A stretch of DNA of 64,000 nt from Firmicutes bacterium UBA5286 (GCA_002408465.1 DHSM01000028.1:60422-124421); one strand, 5' to 3'; numbered from the stretch's first letter, positions 8,034 through 17,365 are shown. The notes: generated by a model from the sequence alone, not told the origin. Program-made: numbers and translations.

Positions 8034-9848
8034 CTATTCTGCCAGCAGAGACATGAACTCTTCGCCGGTTATGGTCTCCTTTTCAAAGAGGTGCTTGGCC
8101 AACCGATGCAACATATCCTTGTTCTCCTTCAGTATTTGCAGGGCCTGCTCATGAGTGTCTTTTATGATGCCAAGGACCACATCGTCAATCCTGGATGCAG
8201 TCTCGGCAGACACCAACAGCGAGGTGTCGCCTCCCAAGTAAGGGTTGTTCACTGTTTCAAGAGCCATCATGTCAAATTCCTCACTCATGCCGAACCTGGT
8301 CACTAGGGAGCGGGCAATTTTGGTGGCTTGCTCTATATCGTTGGCAGCGCCGGTAGTGACAGTCTTTAACGCCAGCTCTTCCGCTGCCCGCCCTCCCAGG
8401 AGGATAATGACCTTTTCCAAAGCCTGCTCTTTGGTGAGCAGCACCTTCTCAGTTTCTTCCAACTGCAAAGTGTAGCCCAAGGCCCCTGAAGTCCGGGGCA
8501 CAATTGTAATCTTGTGCACAGGAGCAGCGTTCTCCTGCTTTGCTGCCACCAAGGCATGGCCGATTTCGTGATAGGAAATGGTGAGCTTGTCTTTATCACT
8601 GAGAACTGCATTCTTACGCTGGTAGCCGGCAATAACCACTTCCACAGATTCCTCCAAGTCGCTCTGGAGCACTCTTTTGCGGCCCAGCTTGACGGCAAGG
8701 AGGGCAGCCTCATTAATGATATTGGCCAGGTCTGCCCCTGAAGCACCAGAGGTAGCTCGGGCAATGGCATTGAAATCAATGTTGGGGCCCATCTTGACAT
8801 TGTGGGCATGAACCTTGAGCACTGCTTCCCGGCCAGCCAGGTCCGGCAATTCCACCGGAATGCGCCGGTCAAACCTGCCCGGGCGCAGAAGGGCTTTATC
8901 CAGAATTTCCGGGCGATTTGTGGCAGCTAAGATTACCAGGCCCTTATCCGACTGGAAGCCGTCCATCTCCGCTAAGAGCTGGTTGAGGGTCTGCTCCCTT
9001 TCATCATTTCCGCCCAGAGCCCCGGCGGTACGGGTCTTGCCGATGGTATCTATTTCATCAATAAAGATTATGCAAGGCGCTTTTGCCTGAGCCTGCTTAA
9101 ATAAATCCCGGACCCGAGCGGCCCCCATACCCACAAACATCTCCACAAACTCCGAGCCGGAAATGGAGAAAAAGGGAACCTGGGCCTCCCCGGCCACAGC
9201 CTGAGCCAGCAGGGTCTTGCCTGTACCCGGAGGCCCCACCAGCAGTGCTCCCTTGGGGATCCTGGCCCCGATTTCAGAGTATTTTTTGGGGTTGTGGAGA
9301 AAATCCACTATTTCCTGCAGGGCTTCTTTGGCCTCGTCTTGGCCGGCCACATCCGCAAAAGTCTTGCCGGACTGAGCGTGGACATAGATTTTGGCGTTGC
9401 TCCTGCCAAAAGACATGGCATTGCCTCCGCCCAAGGCGTTCTGAAATTTCTTGGTCAAGAACCGGCCCAAGAGCATAAAGATCCCAATGGGCACAAGCCA
9501 TGTGAGGATAAAATTCATAAACGGAGACATTTCTTTAGGAATAACTTGACTGAATTCTGCCCCCGATTTATACAGGCGGTCAACCAAACCGGGATCGTCC
9601 ATTTTGCCGGTAACGAACAACTTGTCTTTGCCCTTTTCTTCAACGATAAAACCAATATTGGTTTCCTGAATTTCAACGGTCTTGACCTTTCCCGCTTCAA
9701 CCTGCCGCAAAAAAGTCCCATAATCCACCTGGGATACTTTTGATTTCAAGAGAGCAGGAAACACCAATAAGTTTAACAGCATGACAATGCCCAGGGTTAT
9801 CGCATAGTAAAAGAGCAATGGCTTTTTGGGCCGTTTTTGTTCATCCAT
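8034..9848 (-). CDS. ftsH: ATP-dependent zinc metalloprotease FtsH
   Basis: A 604-residue membrane-bound AAA+ protease from ATG 9848. It has two N-terminal membrane helices flanking an extracytoplasmic domain, then Walker A GPPGTGKT, Walker B IIFIDEID, the second region of homology ending in RPGRFDRRI, and the zinc site HEIGH with a third acidic ligand expected in the NDIEQAT region. FtsH degrades misfolded membrane proteins and short-lived regulators. The start was chosen because AAGGAGAGGAGAGG lies just upstream; a longer frame to 9953 runs into a terminator. It stands alone rather than next to tilS-hpt, the usual Firmicute location, so it may be an additional copy. Confidence 0.95.
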   Translation of the reverse strand: MDEQKRPKKPLLFYYAITLGIVMLLNLLVFPALLKSKVSQVDYGTFLRQVEAGKVKTVEIQETNIGFIVEEKGKDKLFVTGKMDDPGLVDRLYKSGAEFSQVIPKEMSPFMNFILTWLVPIGIFMLLGRFLTKKFQNALGGGNAMSFGRSNAKIYVHAQSGKTFADVAGQDEAKEALQEIVDFLHNPKKYSEIGARIPKGALLVGPPGTGKTLLAQAVAGEAQVPFFSISGSEFVEMFVGMGAARVRDLFKQAQAKAPCIIFIDEIDTIGKTRTAGALGGNDEREQTLNQLLAEMDGFQSDKGLVILAATNRPEILDKALLRPGRFDRRIPVELPDLAGREAVLKVHAHNVKMGPNIDFNAIARATSGASGADLANIINEAALLAVKLGRKRVLQSDLEESVEVVIAGYQRKNAVLSDKDKLTISYHEIGHALVAAKQENAAPVHKITIVPRTSGALGYTLQLEETEKVLLTKEQALEKVIILLGGRAAEELALKTVTTGAANDIEQATKIARSLVTRFGMSEEFDMMALETVNNPYLGGDTSLLVSAETASRIDDVVLGIIKDTHEQALQILKENKDMLHRLAKHLFEKETITGEEFMSLLAE

Positions 9849-9921
9849 ACTTACCTCTCCTCTCCTTGGGCATACTTTTTTTAAACAACATCTAATCTTA
9901 CCATAAATCAGCGATAAAAAT

Positions 9922-9950
9922 ACCCTTTCTCGGAAATCCCGGAGAAAGGG
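9922..9950 (-). terminator. terminator of the SLC13-type permease gene
   Basis: CCCTTTCTC (9923-9931) pairs with GAGAAAGGG (9942-9950), extended by CCGG/GG pairing. Read on the minus strand, the stem is followed by TATTTTTATC. It lies 8 nt after the permease stop and ahead of the ftsH gene. Confidence 0.7.
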
Positions 9951-9957
9951 CATTTTA

Positions 9958-11226
9958 TTAACCCCAAATCAGCCAAACCAGCACATAGCCGGTAGTAACT
10001 GCGGCCAGAGTATAGGGAACGCTGATCTTCATAAATTGGCCGATGCTTACCTCATGGCCGTCCCTGCGCAATATGCCCATGGCGGCAATGTTGGCTGAGG
10101 CGCCAATTGGCGTCAGGTTGCCCCCCAGGGTTGCCCCTGCCAGCAAACCAAAGTAGAGGACCCGGGGATCAATTCCCAGAATATTGGAGATTCCTGCCAC
10201 AACCGGCAACATGGTTGCAACATAGGGGATGTTGTCAATAAAAGCTGACAGCAGCACCGATGCCCAGAGAATTATAGTATAAATGGCAAAGACGTTATTT
10301 TTGCTGACTTTGACAAAGAACTGGCTGATATCGTCGATAATTCCCGCTTCGGTTATGCTGCCGACGACAATAAAGAGGCCAGCCAGCAGGCCGATGGTAA
10401 AAAAGTCGATATCCCCAAAGACTTGGGCCACGCCCTGAAGACTGCGGTCTTTAATATATTTTCTTATCAGGCCAATCGCCAATAAGCCGAGACAGATAAT
10501 GCCGTTGGTAATAGCGGGCTTTTCCGGGATAAAGGAGGCAAAGATTAAGAGGACAACCATGCTCACAATGAGCACAGAGGGGAAGTAATCTTTCACCTCG
10601 GTTTTATCATTGGAGTTAATTGGTTGAGAATATTTGCGGAACACCCGCAGCAAGACTAAGGTAGAAACCACTGCCCCCGCCTGCACCACCCAAAACATGC
10701 CGGGCTTGCCATCCAGGACAAAGAAATCCAGGAAATCCAAATTGGCATGGCCCCCCAGCATAATGGCGGTTGTATCCCCCACCAAGGTGGCAGCTCCCTG
10801 CAAGTTGGAAGATACGGCGATAGCAATGATGCTGGGAACGGGGGAAACTTTCAACTTTTTTGCTATGGTCAAAGCTACAGGCGCCACCATGAGCACAGTG
10901 GCCACATTGTCGATAAAGGCGGAGATAATGCCCGCGAACAGGGACAAGGCGATGATAGCCCACTTGACATTGGGGGTTTTGCGAATAATCAAGTCCGCCA
11001 GCCGGGCTGGCATCTTAGATTCAATAAACAAGGAGACTATCCCCATTGTGCCTGCAATCATCATGATGACATTCCAGTCAACGGCAAAAAACACTTGATT
11101 TACAGGCATAATTCCCAAGAGGACGAAAAGGGCCGCCGAAGACAGGGCGATATGTGCCCGGTAGCGGGGCAAAGACAGCAGTAGCACATAAGTAAGGACG
11201 AAAATTACGATAGCCGTGATTTTCAA
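9958..11226 (-). CDS. SLC13/ArsB/NhaD-type permease
   Basis: A 422-residue membrane protein with 10-12 hydrophobic segments, made of two inverted halves that each carry a re-entrant loop: AFIDNVATVLMVAP in the first half and AFIDNIPYVATMLPV in the second. This FIDN pair is characteristic of the ion transporter superfamily (ArsB, NhaD, CitMHS, SLC13). The substrate could be a dicarboxylate, sodium or an oxyanion and cannot be fixed from sequence. TTG 11226 is preferred because AAGGAG lies 8 nt upstream; an in-frame TTG at 11250 would overlap that site. Confidence 0.85.
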   Translation of the reverse strand: MKITAIVIFVLTYVLLLSLPRYRAHIALSSAALFVLLGIMPVNQVFFAVDWNVIMMIAGTMGIVSLFIESKMPARLADLIIRKTPNVKWAIIALSLFAGIISAFIDNVATVLMVAPVALTIAKKLKVSPVPSIIAIAVSSNLQGAATLVGDTTAIMLGGHANLDFLDFFVLDGKPGMFWVVQAGAVVSTLVLLRVFRKYSQPINSNDKTEVKDYFPSVLIVSMVVLLIFASFIPEKPAITNGIICLGLLAIGLIRKYIKDRSLQGVAQVFGDIDFFTIGLLAGLFIVVGSITEAGIIDDISQFFVKVSKNNVFAIYTIILWASVLLSAFIDNIPYVATMLPVVAGISNILGIDPRVLYFGLLAGATLGGNLTPIGASANIAAMGILRRDGHEVSIGQFMKISVPYTLAAVTTGYVLVWLIWG

Positions 11227-11423
11227 TAAAATAACTCCTTTTCTGGCCAAAAAAAATAGCAGGGTTTATATGGTTCAATTATAAACCATCAAATTGGTAT
11301 CTTCAACCGGTGACAGGGTAGTCCCAGTAGTTGATATCTCCGACAAATTTCCCCTAGGGAGACAAGTTGATTCTACTTGACTTTAGTTATCCCTGGGGGT
11401 AATATGGTGCTGAGGTGAGAAAT

Positions 11424-12164
11424 ATGGTAAAAAACCTTATTACTGCTCAAGTCCTGGCCGATGCCCTGGACCTCTCGGTGGAGACCGTCTGGCGCTACAC
11501 CAGGAACAATAAGATTCCCTATGTCACCCTGGGTAAAAGGCAGTACCGCTATAACCTCCAGGAGGTTATAGCCGCCCTGACCGGCACAGGAGTCCGGGAA
11601 AAGTCTCTGGAATACATTTCAGGTCCCAGGAAATTTACCTACCAGGACTACCTGGAATTTCACGAGGATCCGGGATACCGGTATGAAGTCCTGGCCGGTG
11701 AGTTGGTCAAAGGACCGGGACCAATCATAGTGCATCAAAGAGTTTCCCGAGAGCTTGAGTTTATCCTATTGGTGTACTTCCGGCAGACAGACTCCTTAGG
11801 GGAAGTCTTTTTTGCCCCGCTGGATTTAACTTTGGGCAACTTCACTGTAGTCCAACCGGATATCCTGTACATTTCCAGTGAACAAAGGGACATCATCAAG
11901 GAAACCCGAATAGACGGAGCCCCCCTGCTGGCAGTGGAAATTATCTCTGAATCCAGCCGTCGCAAGGACCGGTTCCGCAAGCGCGAGATTTATCAGGAGG
12001 CGGGAATTCGGCACTACTGGCTGGTGGATCCCCATGAAAAGACCATGGAATGCCTTGCCCTCCGGGATGGGGCATACATCCTGGCTGCTTCCGGCATGGA
12101 TGATGATATCGTCACCCACCCGGATTTTCCCGACCTCAGCATCCCCCTGGCAGAGATCTGGTAA
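11424..12164 (+). CDS. Uma2 family nuclease-fold protein with N-terminal helix-turn-helix
   Basis: A 246-residue protein of two parts. Residues 1-55 form an excisionase-type helix-turn-helix (ITAQVLADALDLSVETVWRY, then YVTLGKRQYRY). The rest is a Uma2 (DUF820) restriction-endonuclease-like domain with QPDILYISSEQRD, the acidic-core strand PLLAVEIIS, and the family end HYWLVDPHEKTME. The family is very common in cyanobacteria and some Firmicutes, and its function is not established. Three relatives lie at 33052, 52719 and 53378. ATG 11424 has GAGGTGAG in front. A GGGACGGACC-type repeat follows the stop. Confidence 0.85.
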   Translation: MVKNLITAQVLADALDLSVETVWRYTRNNKIPYVTLGKRQYRYNLQEVIAALTGTGVREKSLEYISGPRKFTYQDYLEFHEDPGYRYEVLAGELVKGPGPIIVHQRVSRELEFILLVYFRQTDSLGEVFFAPLDLTLGNFTVVQPDILYISSEQRDIIKETRIDGAPLLAVEIISESSRRKDRFRKREIYQEAGIRHYWLVDPHEKTMECLALRDGAYILAASGMDDDIVTHPDFPDLSIPLAEIW

Positions 12165-12168
12165 TAAT

Positions 12169-12191
12169 GGGGACGGACCTTTTTGTCGCAT
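12169..12191 (+). repeat. dispersed intergenic repeat, copy 2
   Basis: GGGGACGGACCTTTTTGTCG plus CAT, directly after the Uma2 gene stop. It matches in reverse the copy at 59911-59932. Confidence 0.7.
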
Positions 12192-12303
12192 TTTCGACAT
12201 TTGAGTTAGGATAGGCATCCTCAACAGTCGGATTTTTTTTAAAAAGCCCTTCCATCTTCCACGGCCTTGTGTTAAAATACAGCAAATGAATATCTTTAAA
12301 TCG

Positions 12304-12403
12304 GCACAGAGATGCCGGCAAGATGATATATCAGTGTACAAGCCTAATGTCTTGTCTGCGCCTTTGCAGTCAAGACATTTTTGTGTACTGAGCCGCTCTG
12401 TGC
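12304..12403 (+). ncRNA. structured 5' leader of the nucleobase permease gene
   Basis: A long imperfect hairpin: GCACAGAG (12304-12311) with CTCTGTGC (12396-12403), next CGGC with GCCG, then AGTGTACA with TGTGTACT (two wobbles), then AATGTCTTG (12346-12354) with CAAGACATT (12371-12379) and CTGC with GCAG at the tip. A 13-nt single-sided loop (AAGATGATATATC) interrupts it. No T-run follows, so control would be translational or through RNA stability. It does not match the purine riboswitch core. Confidence 0.45.
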
Positions 12404-12471
12404 AATTCACCTTGCCTGAGAATACTACTGGAAGAAGCGCGTCAGCTTCAAATTTGAAGGAGGAATTGCCA

Positions 12472-13842
12472 ATGTCAGCTAAACACCAGATTTCCGGGTA
12501 TTTGCCCGATGAGCGCCCGCCCTTTTGGAAATTATTCTTATACGCCCTGCAGCAAGTCATCGTTATGTTTCCCGCGACCATTGCCGTTGCCTTGCTTACT
12601 GGTTTCCATGTTTCCACCACCATTTTTGCCAGCGGCCTGGCAACCGTCTGCTTTATCCTGGTAACCGGCAGAAAACTGCCTCTCTATTATGGCTCTAGTT
12701 TTTCCTACTTGCCGGCAATCGCCGGGCTCATGGCTTCTGAGGCCTTATCAGGATACTCCCTTAACGAAAAGATCGCCGTGGCCCAGTTCGGCATTGTCAT
12801 GTCTGGTTTTGTTTCCATCGCCGCCGGCCTTATCGTCAACCGCTTTGGCAAAGAATCAATTAATAAAATCCTACCGGCCACAGTAACCGGGCCTATCGCC
12901 ATGGCCATTGGCCTTACCCTGGCTGCCAACGCCCTCAAAGATGCGGCGGCCTTTCCCGAGGTGGCTGCAGCATCAACAGCCCTGGCCGGGAATATGGCCT
13001 GGGTGATTTCCCTCACCACTTTGCTGGCCACCATCTTGTTCTCAGTATACTTAAAAGGTTTCTGGAGCCAGCTGCCCCTCCTATTCGGTCCCATCGTCGG
13101 CTGCATTGTTGCCTTTATTGTATTCAAGACAACAGGCGTAAATTTCTTTAAAGCCTTGACGGAAACCCCGGACACCTTATTTGCCCTGCCAATCTTCACC
13201 CTGCCCAAACCTTCCTGGCTGGCTGTAGCGGCAATTATGCCTATTGCCATTGCCACCATCCCCGAGTCTACAGCCCATGTCTACCAGCTGGACATCTATG
13301 TCAATGACCTGGCCCGCAAGAAAAAGAGCAGCAAAAAATATGACATCGAAAGCATGCTAGGCCTCAATCTCATTGGCGACGGTATTGGCGACATGGTAGC
13401 CGGCTTCATTGGCGGCCCTGCAGGCACCAACTACGGGGAAAACATCAGCGCCATGGCGATTACAAGAGTGTTCTCCATTCCCGTCCTCATCGCGGCCGCA
13501 ATCATTGCCATGGTTATCTCCTGCTTCACTCCGCTGATCAATGCCATTTACGCCATCCCTTACGCAGTCATCGGGGGATTGGAAATATATCTCTTCGGCG
13601 CTATAGCTGCCCAAGGCGTCGCCATTATGCTGGAAAAGAAAGTCGACCTCTTCAGCGCCAAGAACATTGCCGTCATCGCCACGATCATGGTAATCGGTGT
13701 CGGCGGCCAGTATGCCTTTGGCGGCAACATCCCCTTCTTCGGCCTCAATATTCCCAGCATTGCTGGAGCAGCAATCTTTGGCATCATTCTCAACCTGCTC
13801 CTCAGTATCGGCGAAAAGAAAAGGCTGCAGAAGGCTGACTAA
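12472..13842 (+). CDS. nucleobase (uracil/xanthine) permease, NCS2 family
   Basis: A 456-residue membrane protein with about 12-14 helices. It shows NCS2 features: YYGSSFSYLPAIAGLMA, the AIATIPESTAHV segment in helix 8 with the conserved Glu, and GGPAGTNYGENISAMAITR in helix 10. It probably imports uracil or xanthine with a proton. ATG 12472 is chosen because GAAGGAGG sits 7-8 nt upstream. An open frame extends back to 12286, but it coincides with the folded leader and is not expected to be translated. A palindrome with a T-run terminates the gene at 13866. Confidence 0.9.
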   Translation: MSAKHQISGYLPDERPPFWKLFLYALQQVIVMFPATIAVALLTGFHVSTTIFASGLATVCFILVTGRKLPLYYGSSFSYLPAIAGLMASEALSGYSLNEKIAVAQFGIVMSGFVSIAAGLIVNRFGKESINKILPATVTGPIAMAIGLTLAANALKDAAAFPEVAAASTALAGNMAWVISLTTLLATILFSVYLKGFWSQLPLLFGPIVGCIVAFIVFKTTGVNFFKALTETPDTLFALPIFTLPKPSWLAVAAIMPIAIATIPESTAHVYQLDIYVNDLARKKKSSKKYDIESMLGLNLIGDGIGDMVAGFIGGPAGTNYGENISAMAITRVFSIPVLIAAAIIAMVISCFTPLINAIYAIPYAVIGGLEIYLFGAIAAQGVAIMLEKKVDLFSAKNIAVIATIMVIGVGGQYAFGGNIPFFGLNIPSIAGAAIFGIILNLLLSIGEKKRLQKAD

Positions 13843-13865
13843 GACTACACCCTCCAATTTTATTT

Positions 13866-13891
13866 ACCGGCAGCATGCTGCCGGTTTTTTT
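13866..13891 (+). terminator. terminator of the permease gene
   Basis: A perfect palindrome ACCGGCAGCATGCTGCCGGT at 13866-13885 is followed by a T7 run, a textbook intrinsic terminator 23 nt after the permease stop. Confidence 0.9.
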
Positions 13892-13906
13892 GAGCCTGTA
13901 GTTTCG

Positions 13907-13943
13907 GACTAAAAATCCGGCAGAATCTGCCGGATTTTTAGTC
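13907..13943. terminator. second, bidirectional terminator
   Basis: An 18-bp perfect inverted repeat (13907-13924 with 13926-13943) with A5 and T5 tracts inside the stem. It serves the leftward RHH/SPFH pair and backs up the rightward permease terminator. Confidence 0.8.
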
Positions 13944-14032
13944 TGCTCAAATATTTCTTCTAATCTTGCTCAAAATCGACGTTGTCATCATCTAGATAAC
14001 CGCCGAACGCATTTAGGCCGGCGGTTACTTTC

Positions 14033-14218
14033 TTATTCTTTTTTTTCACTGTCGAGATATTGTTTTCTCTTCTTCCGTTGCCTGACACATTCCGTCAGGA
14101 GGAATTCAATCTGTCCATTGATTGAACGGATATCGTCTGCAGCCCAGGCCGCCAATTCTTCCCACAGGGATGATGGCAAGCGCAACAAAATCTTTTTATC
14201 TTTTTCTGCAGTCTCCAT
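14033..14218 (-). CDS. small Arc-like ribbon-helix-helix protein
   Basis: A 61-residue protein with the pattern KKILLRLPSSLWEELAAWA followed by SINGQIEFLLTECV, the beta strand and two helices of an Arc/CopG-type ribbon-helix-helix DNA-binding fold. The C-terminal tail is very basic. It follows the SPFH gene by 25 nt. Small Arc-type genes beside SPFH/slipin genes are frequent in Firmicutes, so the pairing looks conserved, but its role is not known to me. Confidence 0.75.
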   Translation of the reverse strand: METAEKDKKILLRLPSSLWEELAAWAADDIRSINGQIEFLLTECVRQRKKRKQYLDSEKKE

Positions 14219-14243
14219 ATCTCATCATCCCCCTGCTAAATTT

Positions 14244-15263
14244 TTAGTACAATGAACCGCTGTTAACTATGGGCTGAGCATCCTTATTGCCACAGAGGAC
14301 AACAAGCAAATTGCTGACCATGGCGGCCTTGCGCTCCTCATCCAAATTGACGATGTCATTTTCGCTGAGCTTGGCTAGGGCCATTTCCACCATGCCCACT
14401 GCGCCCTCGACGATCATCTGGCGTGCATCGATGATCGCTGAGGCCTGCTGACGCTGGAGCATTGCCGCCGCTATTTCCGGAGCATAGGATAAATGAGTGA
14501 TTCTGGCCTCCATAATTTCCAGCCCGGCCATTTCTGCCTTAGCTTGAATCTCGGCCTTGAGCCTTTCGGCAATCTCTCTGCTGCTGCCCCGCAAAGACTT
14601 CTCGTTGTCAATGCTATCGGACGCATCATAGGGGTAGAGGCTGACAATATTCCTGAGTGCGGCATCAGTCTGGATGGACAAGAATTCGGTATAATTATCT
14701 ACATTGAATACCGCCTTGGCGGTGTTGACCACCCGCCAAATGACGACGATGCCAATGATGATGGGGTTGCCCAGCAGATCATTGATCTTTTGCTTGTCAT
14801 TGTTCAGAGTCATGGCCTTGAGGGAGATTTTTTTGCTCACAAAGGGAACAGTAGGCCCCTGGGGGAGGGTCTTGGTCGCCGCCAGATCGTTGATCAGCTT
14901 GCCACTGGAAGTGGTGCGGGTAGATGGGTTAAAAGCAATAGCGAACGGATTGACAAAGAAAAACCCCGCCCTTTTCAGGGTACCGTAATACCGGCCAAAA
15001 AGAGTGAGTACAAGGGCCTCGTTAGGTTTAAGCACTTTTAAACCTGCAAACAGAATCGGACCAATAAGAGATAAATAGAGGCCGGAAACAACGGCCAAGA
15101 TTGCCCAGGGCACGGCATTGACTGCTTCTGTACTTTGGACAATGCCGTAAATCATCCCCGCTAGGGCCGCCAGCATGAGCAAAATATTGAGTATGAGCAT
15201 AAACATTCCGTTTTTGGCCTTGAGGATAATTTCCTGGTGATTGCCAGCTTTTTCTTGAGACAT
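14244..15263 (-). CDS. SPFH domain (slipin/stomatin-like) membrane protein
   Basis: A 339-residue protein with two adjacent N-terminal membrane helices (about residues 17-70), then an SPFH/Band 7 domain ([19 protein letters not shown] to IVSLYPYDA) and a helical segment rich in Ala and Glu ([18 protein letters not shown] and [21 protein letters not shown] spacing). Such proteins form membrane-associated oligomeric scaffolds. ATG 15263 follows AGAAAGGGGAA. It is likely co-transcribed with the small RHH gene. Confidence 0.85.
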   Translation of the reverse strand: MSQEKAGNHQEIILKAKNGMFMLILNILLMLAALAGMIYGIVQSTEAVNAVPWAILAVVSGLYLSLIGPILFAGLKVLKPNEALVLTLFGRYYGTLKRAGFFFVNPFAIAFNPSTRTTSSGKLINDLAATKTLPQGPTVPFVSKKISLKAMTLNNDKQKINDLLGNPIIIGIVVIWRVVNTAKAVFNVDNYTEFLSIQTDAALRNIVSLYPYDASDSIDNEKSLRGSSREIAERLKAEIQAKAEMAGLEIMEARITHLSYAPEIAAAMLQRQQASAIIDARQMIVEGAVGMVEMALAKLSENDIVNLDEERKAAMVSNLLVVLCGNKDAQPIVNSGSLY

Positions 15264-15341
15264 ACCAAATTCCCCTTTCTAGTTTCTAATATCATTATGA
15301 TACTACGATTATATCAGAACCATATAATATGGCAATAGAAA

Positions 15342-15381
15342 AACCGCCCTTTGAGTTGCTTGCGCTCCTCAAAGGGCGGTT
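15342..15381 (-). terminator. terminator of the Mrp/NifX-type operon
   Basis: AACCGCCCTTTGAG (15342-15355) pairs perfectly with CTCAAAGGGCGGTT (15368-15381). On the minus strand the stem is followed by TTTCTATTGCC. It lies 12 nt after the NifX-type gene. Confidence 0.85.
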
Positions 15382-15392
15382 ATCATTTTGCG

Positions 15393-15752
15393 CTATTCCC
15401 CGCATTCACCATGATGCTCATGCTCATGGCAAACGGAACCGGTAGATTTCAGGCTTCCCTTGAGATAGCTGTTGGCAGCGTCGTCGGCGCTACCCCTGGC
15501 GCCAGTTACCACTTCAATGCCTTTTTCTTCGAATATTTCTATAGCGCCGCCGCCCACCCCCCCTGAAATTATGACATTTACTCCTTGATCGCTGAGAAAA
15601 TTGGGCAAAAATCCCGGCCGGTGCCCAGGATTGGGGATGGTTTCAGAATTGACGATTTTGTCATTCTCAACATGGTAAATTCTGAAGTCCTGACAATGGC
15701 CGAAGTGCTCGGTAACCTGACTGCCATCGCTGGCTACTGCAATTTTCATCAT
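15393..15752 (-). CDS. NifX/NifB-type dinitrogenase iron-molybdenum cofactor domain protein
   Basis: A 119-residue single-domain protein (KIAVASDGSQVTEHFGHCQD at the start, INVIISGGVGGGAIEIFEEKGIEVVTGA in pattern later) matching the Nitro_FeMo-Co family. The C-terminus is His/Cys rich (CHEHEHHGECGE), probably a metal-binding tail. The start overlaps the Mrp stop by 4 nt. With no nitrogenase genes nearby, it more likely belongs to the general metal/cluster-carrier group linked to Mrp proteins and orange-protein-type complexes. Confidence 0.85.
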   Translation of the reverse strand: MMKIAVASDGSQVTEHFGHCQDFRIYHVENDKIVNSETIPNPGHRPGFLPNFLSDQGVNVIISGGVGGGAIEIFEEKGIEVVTGARGSADDAANSYLKGSLKSTGSVCHEHEHHGECGE

Positions 15753-16546
15753 TTCCCCTCCAATGCTTTTAGAATTTGGACTGCTTTATCCAAACCTGTG
15801 GCTTGATAATCCTCAATCTTTCCCATATCGCAGGCTTGAGCCAACTGGGGATCAATGGGCAACCGGGCCAGGACTTCGAGGCCGTGGCTGCCGGCAACAT
15901 CCTCAATATGGCTTTCGCCAAAAAGATTATGTTGCTGCTTGCAGCTGGGACACTGGAAATATGCCATGTTTTCCACTACACCCAAAATCGGTATCTTCAT
16001 CATTTCTGCCATTTTTACAGCCTTGGTCACTATCATCGAGACCAATTCCTGAGGAGAGGTGACAATGATAATTCCATCCATGGGTAGAGACTGAAATACT
16101 GTCAAGGGAACATCTCCTGTACCTGGAGGCATGTCGATGAACATATAGTCCACATCCCCCCAGATGACTTCGCTCCAAAACTGCTTGACGGTCCCCGCCA
16201 GAATCGGCCCCCTCCAGACAACGGGATCGGTATCCACAGGCAAGAGCAAGTTAATGGACATAATGCCAATGCCCGTCTTGCTTTTTACGGGATAGATGCC
16301 GTCTTTTCCCCCTGTAGCCTTTTCCCTGATGCCAAAGGCCTTGGGAATTGACGGACCGGTCAGATCAGAATCCAGGATAGCGATGCTGTATCCCTCTTTC
16401 CGCATCATCACTGCCATTAAAGATGTCACCAGGGATTTGCCCACACCGCCCTTGCCACTGACTATCCCGATGACCCGTTTTACCTTGCTGCCTTCATTAA
16501 GCTTAACGGTGAAATCTGTTTTCTCCCCATCCTGTTCACTCATCAT
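15749..16546 (-). CDS. Mrp/NBP35 family ATP-binding iron-sulfur carrier
   Basis: About 265 residues with a deviant Walker A (VSGKGGVGKSLVTS), switch motifs DSDLTGPSIPK and FIDMPPGTGD, and the C-terminal CPSC cluster-binding pair (YFQCPSCKQQHNLFG). Mrp proteins bind and transfer iron-sulfur clusters. Four starts are possible (ATG 16552, 16546, 16543); 16546 fits the AGGAG site best. It overlaps a short upstream frame and the downstream NifX-type gene, consistent with one operon running from the 17390 promoter. Confidence 0.9.
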   Translation of the reverse strand: MMSEQDGEKTDFTVKLNEGSKVKRVIGIVSGKGGVGKSLVTSLMAVMMRKEGYSIAILDSDLTGPSIPKAFGIREKATGGKDGIYPVKSKTGIGIMSINLLLPVDTDPVVWRGPILAGTVKQFWSEVIWGDVDYMFIDMPPGTGDVPLTVFQSLPMDGIIIVTSPQELVSMIVTKAVKMAEMMKIPILGVVENMAYFQCPSCKQQHNLFGESHIEDVAGSHGLEVLARLPIDPQLAQACDMGKIEDYQATGLDKAVQILKALEGK

Positions 16547-16667
16547 CCTCATCTCCTAGCCCATTTAATATTTCAAGAGTCTTGTTAAAAACCTTTCGCA
16601 CTGCCTGGCTGGCAGGGCCAGACCCATCTACAATGGTCCTGCCGCTGGCATTGCTATTTTTATGTAT
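16536..16667 (-). CDS. possible small protein lacking a normal start codon
   Basis: An open frame encoding about 43 residues (it contains NASGRTIVDGSGPASQAVRK, then a predicted helix and an acidic end) ends in a TGA overlapping the Mrp start. A perfect AGGAGGG lies at 16670-16676, but no ATG, GTG or TTG follows in frame; the nearest in-frame candidate is ATA at 16667. Either the start codon has mutated, a rare start is used, or the frame is not translated. Confidence 0.3.
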   Translation of the reverse strand: MHKNSNASGRTIVDGSGPASQAVRKVFNKTLEILNGLGDEDDE

Positions 16668-16686
16668 ATCCCTCCTAATATTTTTC

Positions 16687-17028
16687 CTAACCCCGATTGC
16701 CATGCCTATGCCGATGGCAGCCCCGGCCGCAGGCTAGTCCCTGGCAGAGCTGATAGTCCCCGCCCTCAATTCTCAGGATCTTACCATTGACAAGAGACTG
16801 GGCGATTTTTGCCCTGGCCTGGGCATAAATGCCCTGGACTGTTGTGCGGGCAATTTGCATTTGCCCGGCGCACTCTTCCTGAGTAAAGCCTTCCAAATCA
16901 ATAAGGCGAATGGCCTCATATTCATCTACAGTCATGATGACGGCTCCCTCAGATGAAGAATCCAGAGGACCAAACCGGCTGACCCTGGGCAGACAGCAGA
17001 CATTCCGCCACTTTCTTGGTCTGGGCAT
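16687..17028 (-). CDS. DUF134 family DNA-binding protein
   Basis: A 113-residue protein starting [14 protein letters not shown], with the helix-turn-helix [20 protein letters not shown] and [20 protein letters not shown] typical of DUF134 (sigma-70 region 4-like). The C-terminus is Cys/Gly/His rich ([12 protein letters not shown]), possibly metal binding. It is the only regulator in this operon and is the natural candidate to bind the two palindromes in the promoter; that link is inference. Confidence 0.85.
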   Translation of the reverse strand: MPRPRKWRNVCCLPRVSRFGPLDSSSEGAVIMTVDEYEAIRLIDLEGFTQEECAGQMQIARTTVQGIYAQARAKIAQSLVNGKILRIEGGDYQLCQGLACGRGCHRHRHGNRG

Positions 17029-17073
17029 ATTCTCACCTCCATTACTTGCAAGTAACAGGGGTGAAGCCCCCTG

Positions 17074-17343
17074 TTACTTATCCTCCCCAGATAAATCCTC
17101 TAATTGCTTATTGAGCAAATTTAGTCTGGTTTGAAGTTCTTGTTTTTGCAGCTCTAAAATTTCTTTGTCCCCGGCCACGGGAAATCTATAAGGCGCACAG
17201 CACCTGCCAAACCCTCTGCGGCGGCCAAGTCCCATTCCGTAACCCTGACTGAAACCCACTGGAGTAGCGCCGGCACACACTCCCAAACCTCTTCCGGTCA
17301 TTGCACCACGGCCCAAAGGACCAGTTCCATCTCCACCTGGCAT
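17074..17343 (-). CDS. DUF5320 family protein
   Basis: An 89-residue protein starting MPGGDGTGPLGRGAMTGRG, a Gly-rich opening diagnostic of DUF5320, with single Cys residues around 22 and 49-50 and a C-terminal coiled coil (KEILELQKQELQTRLNLLNK). Family members usually sit with NifX-type and Mrp genes, as here. It is the first gene of the operon; AGGGAGG precedes the ATG. The function is unknown. Confidence 0.85.
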   Translation of the reverse strand: MPGGDGTGPLGRGAMTGRGLGVCAGATPVGFSQGYGMGLGRRRGFGRCCAPYRFPVAGDKEILELQKQELQTRLNLLNKQLEDLSGEDK

Positions 17344-17365
17344 ATTGACACCTCCCTAAAAGTTA

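Noticed and set aside
12304..12403. Purine riboswitch for the permease leader
   Set aside because: The leader folds as one long hairpin and lacks the three-way junction and conserved loop-loop sequences of purine riboswitches.
11826..12623. 265-codon minus-strand frame across the Uma2 gene end and permease leader
   Set aside because: It spans a repeat, a folded leader and two good genes on the other strand; composition is not protein-like.
13357..13857. 166-codon open frame on the minus strand inside the nucleobase permease gene
   Set aside because: It mirrors a strongly supported membrane-transporter gene, has no ribosome binding site, and its product is low in hydrophobic structure typical of antisense frames.
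15393..15752. Nitrogenase cofactor biosynthesis locus
   Set aside because: Only a single NifX/NifB-type small domain protein is present with Mrp and DUF134; no nif structural or radical-SAM nifB genes are nearby.
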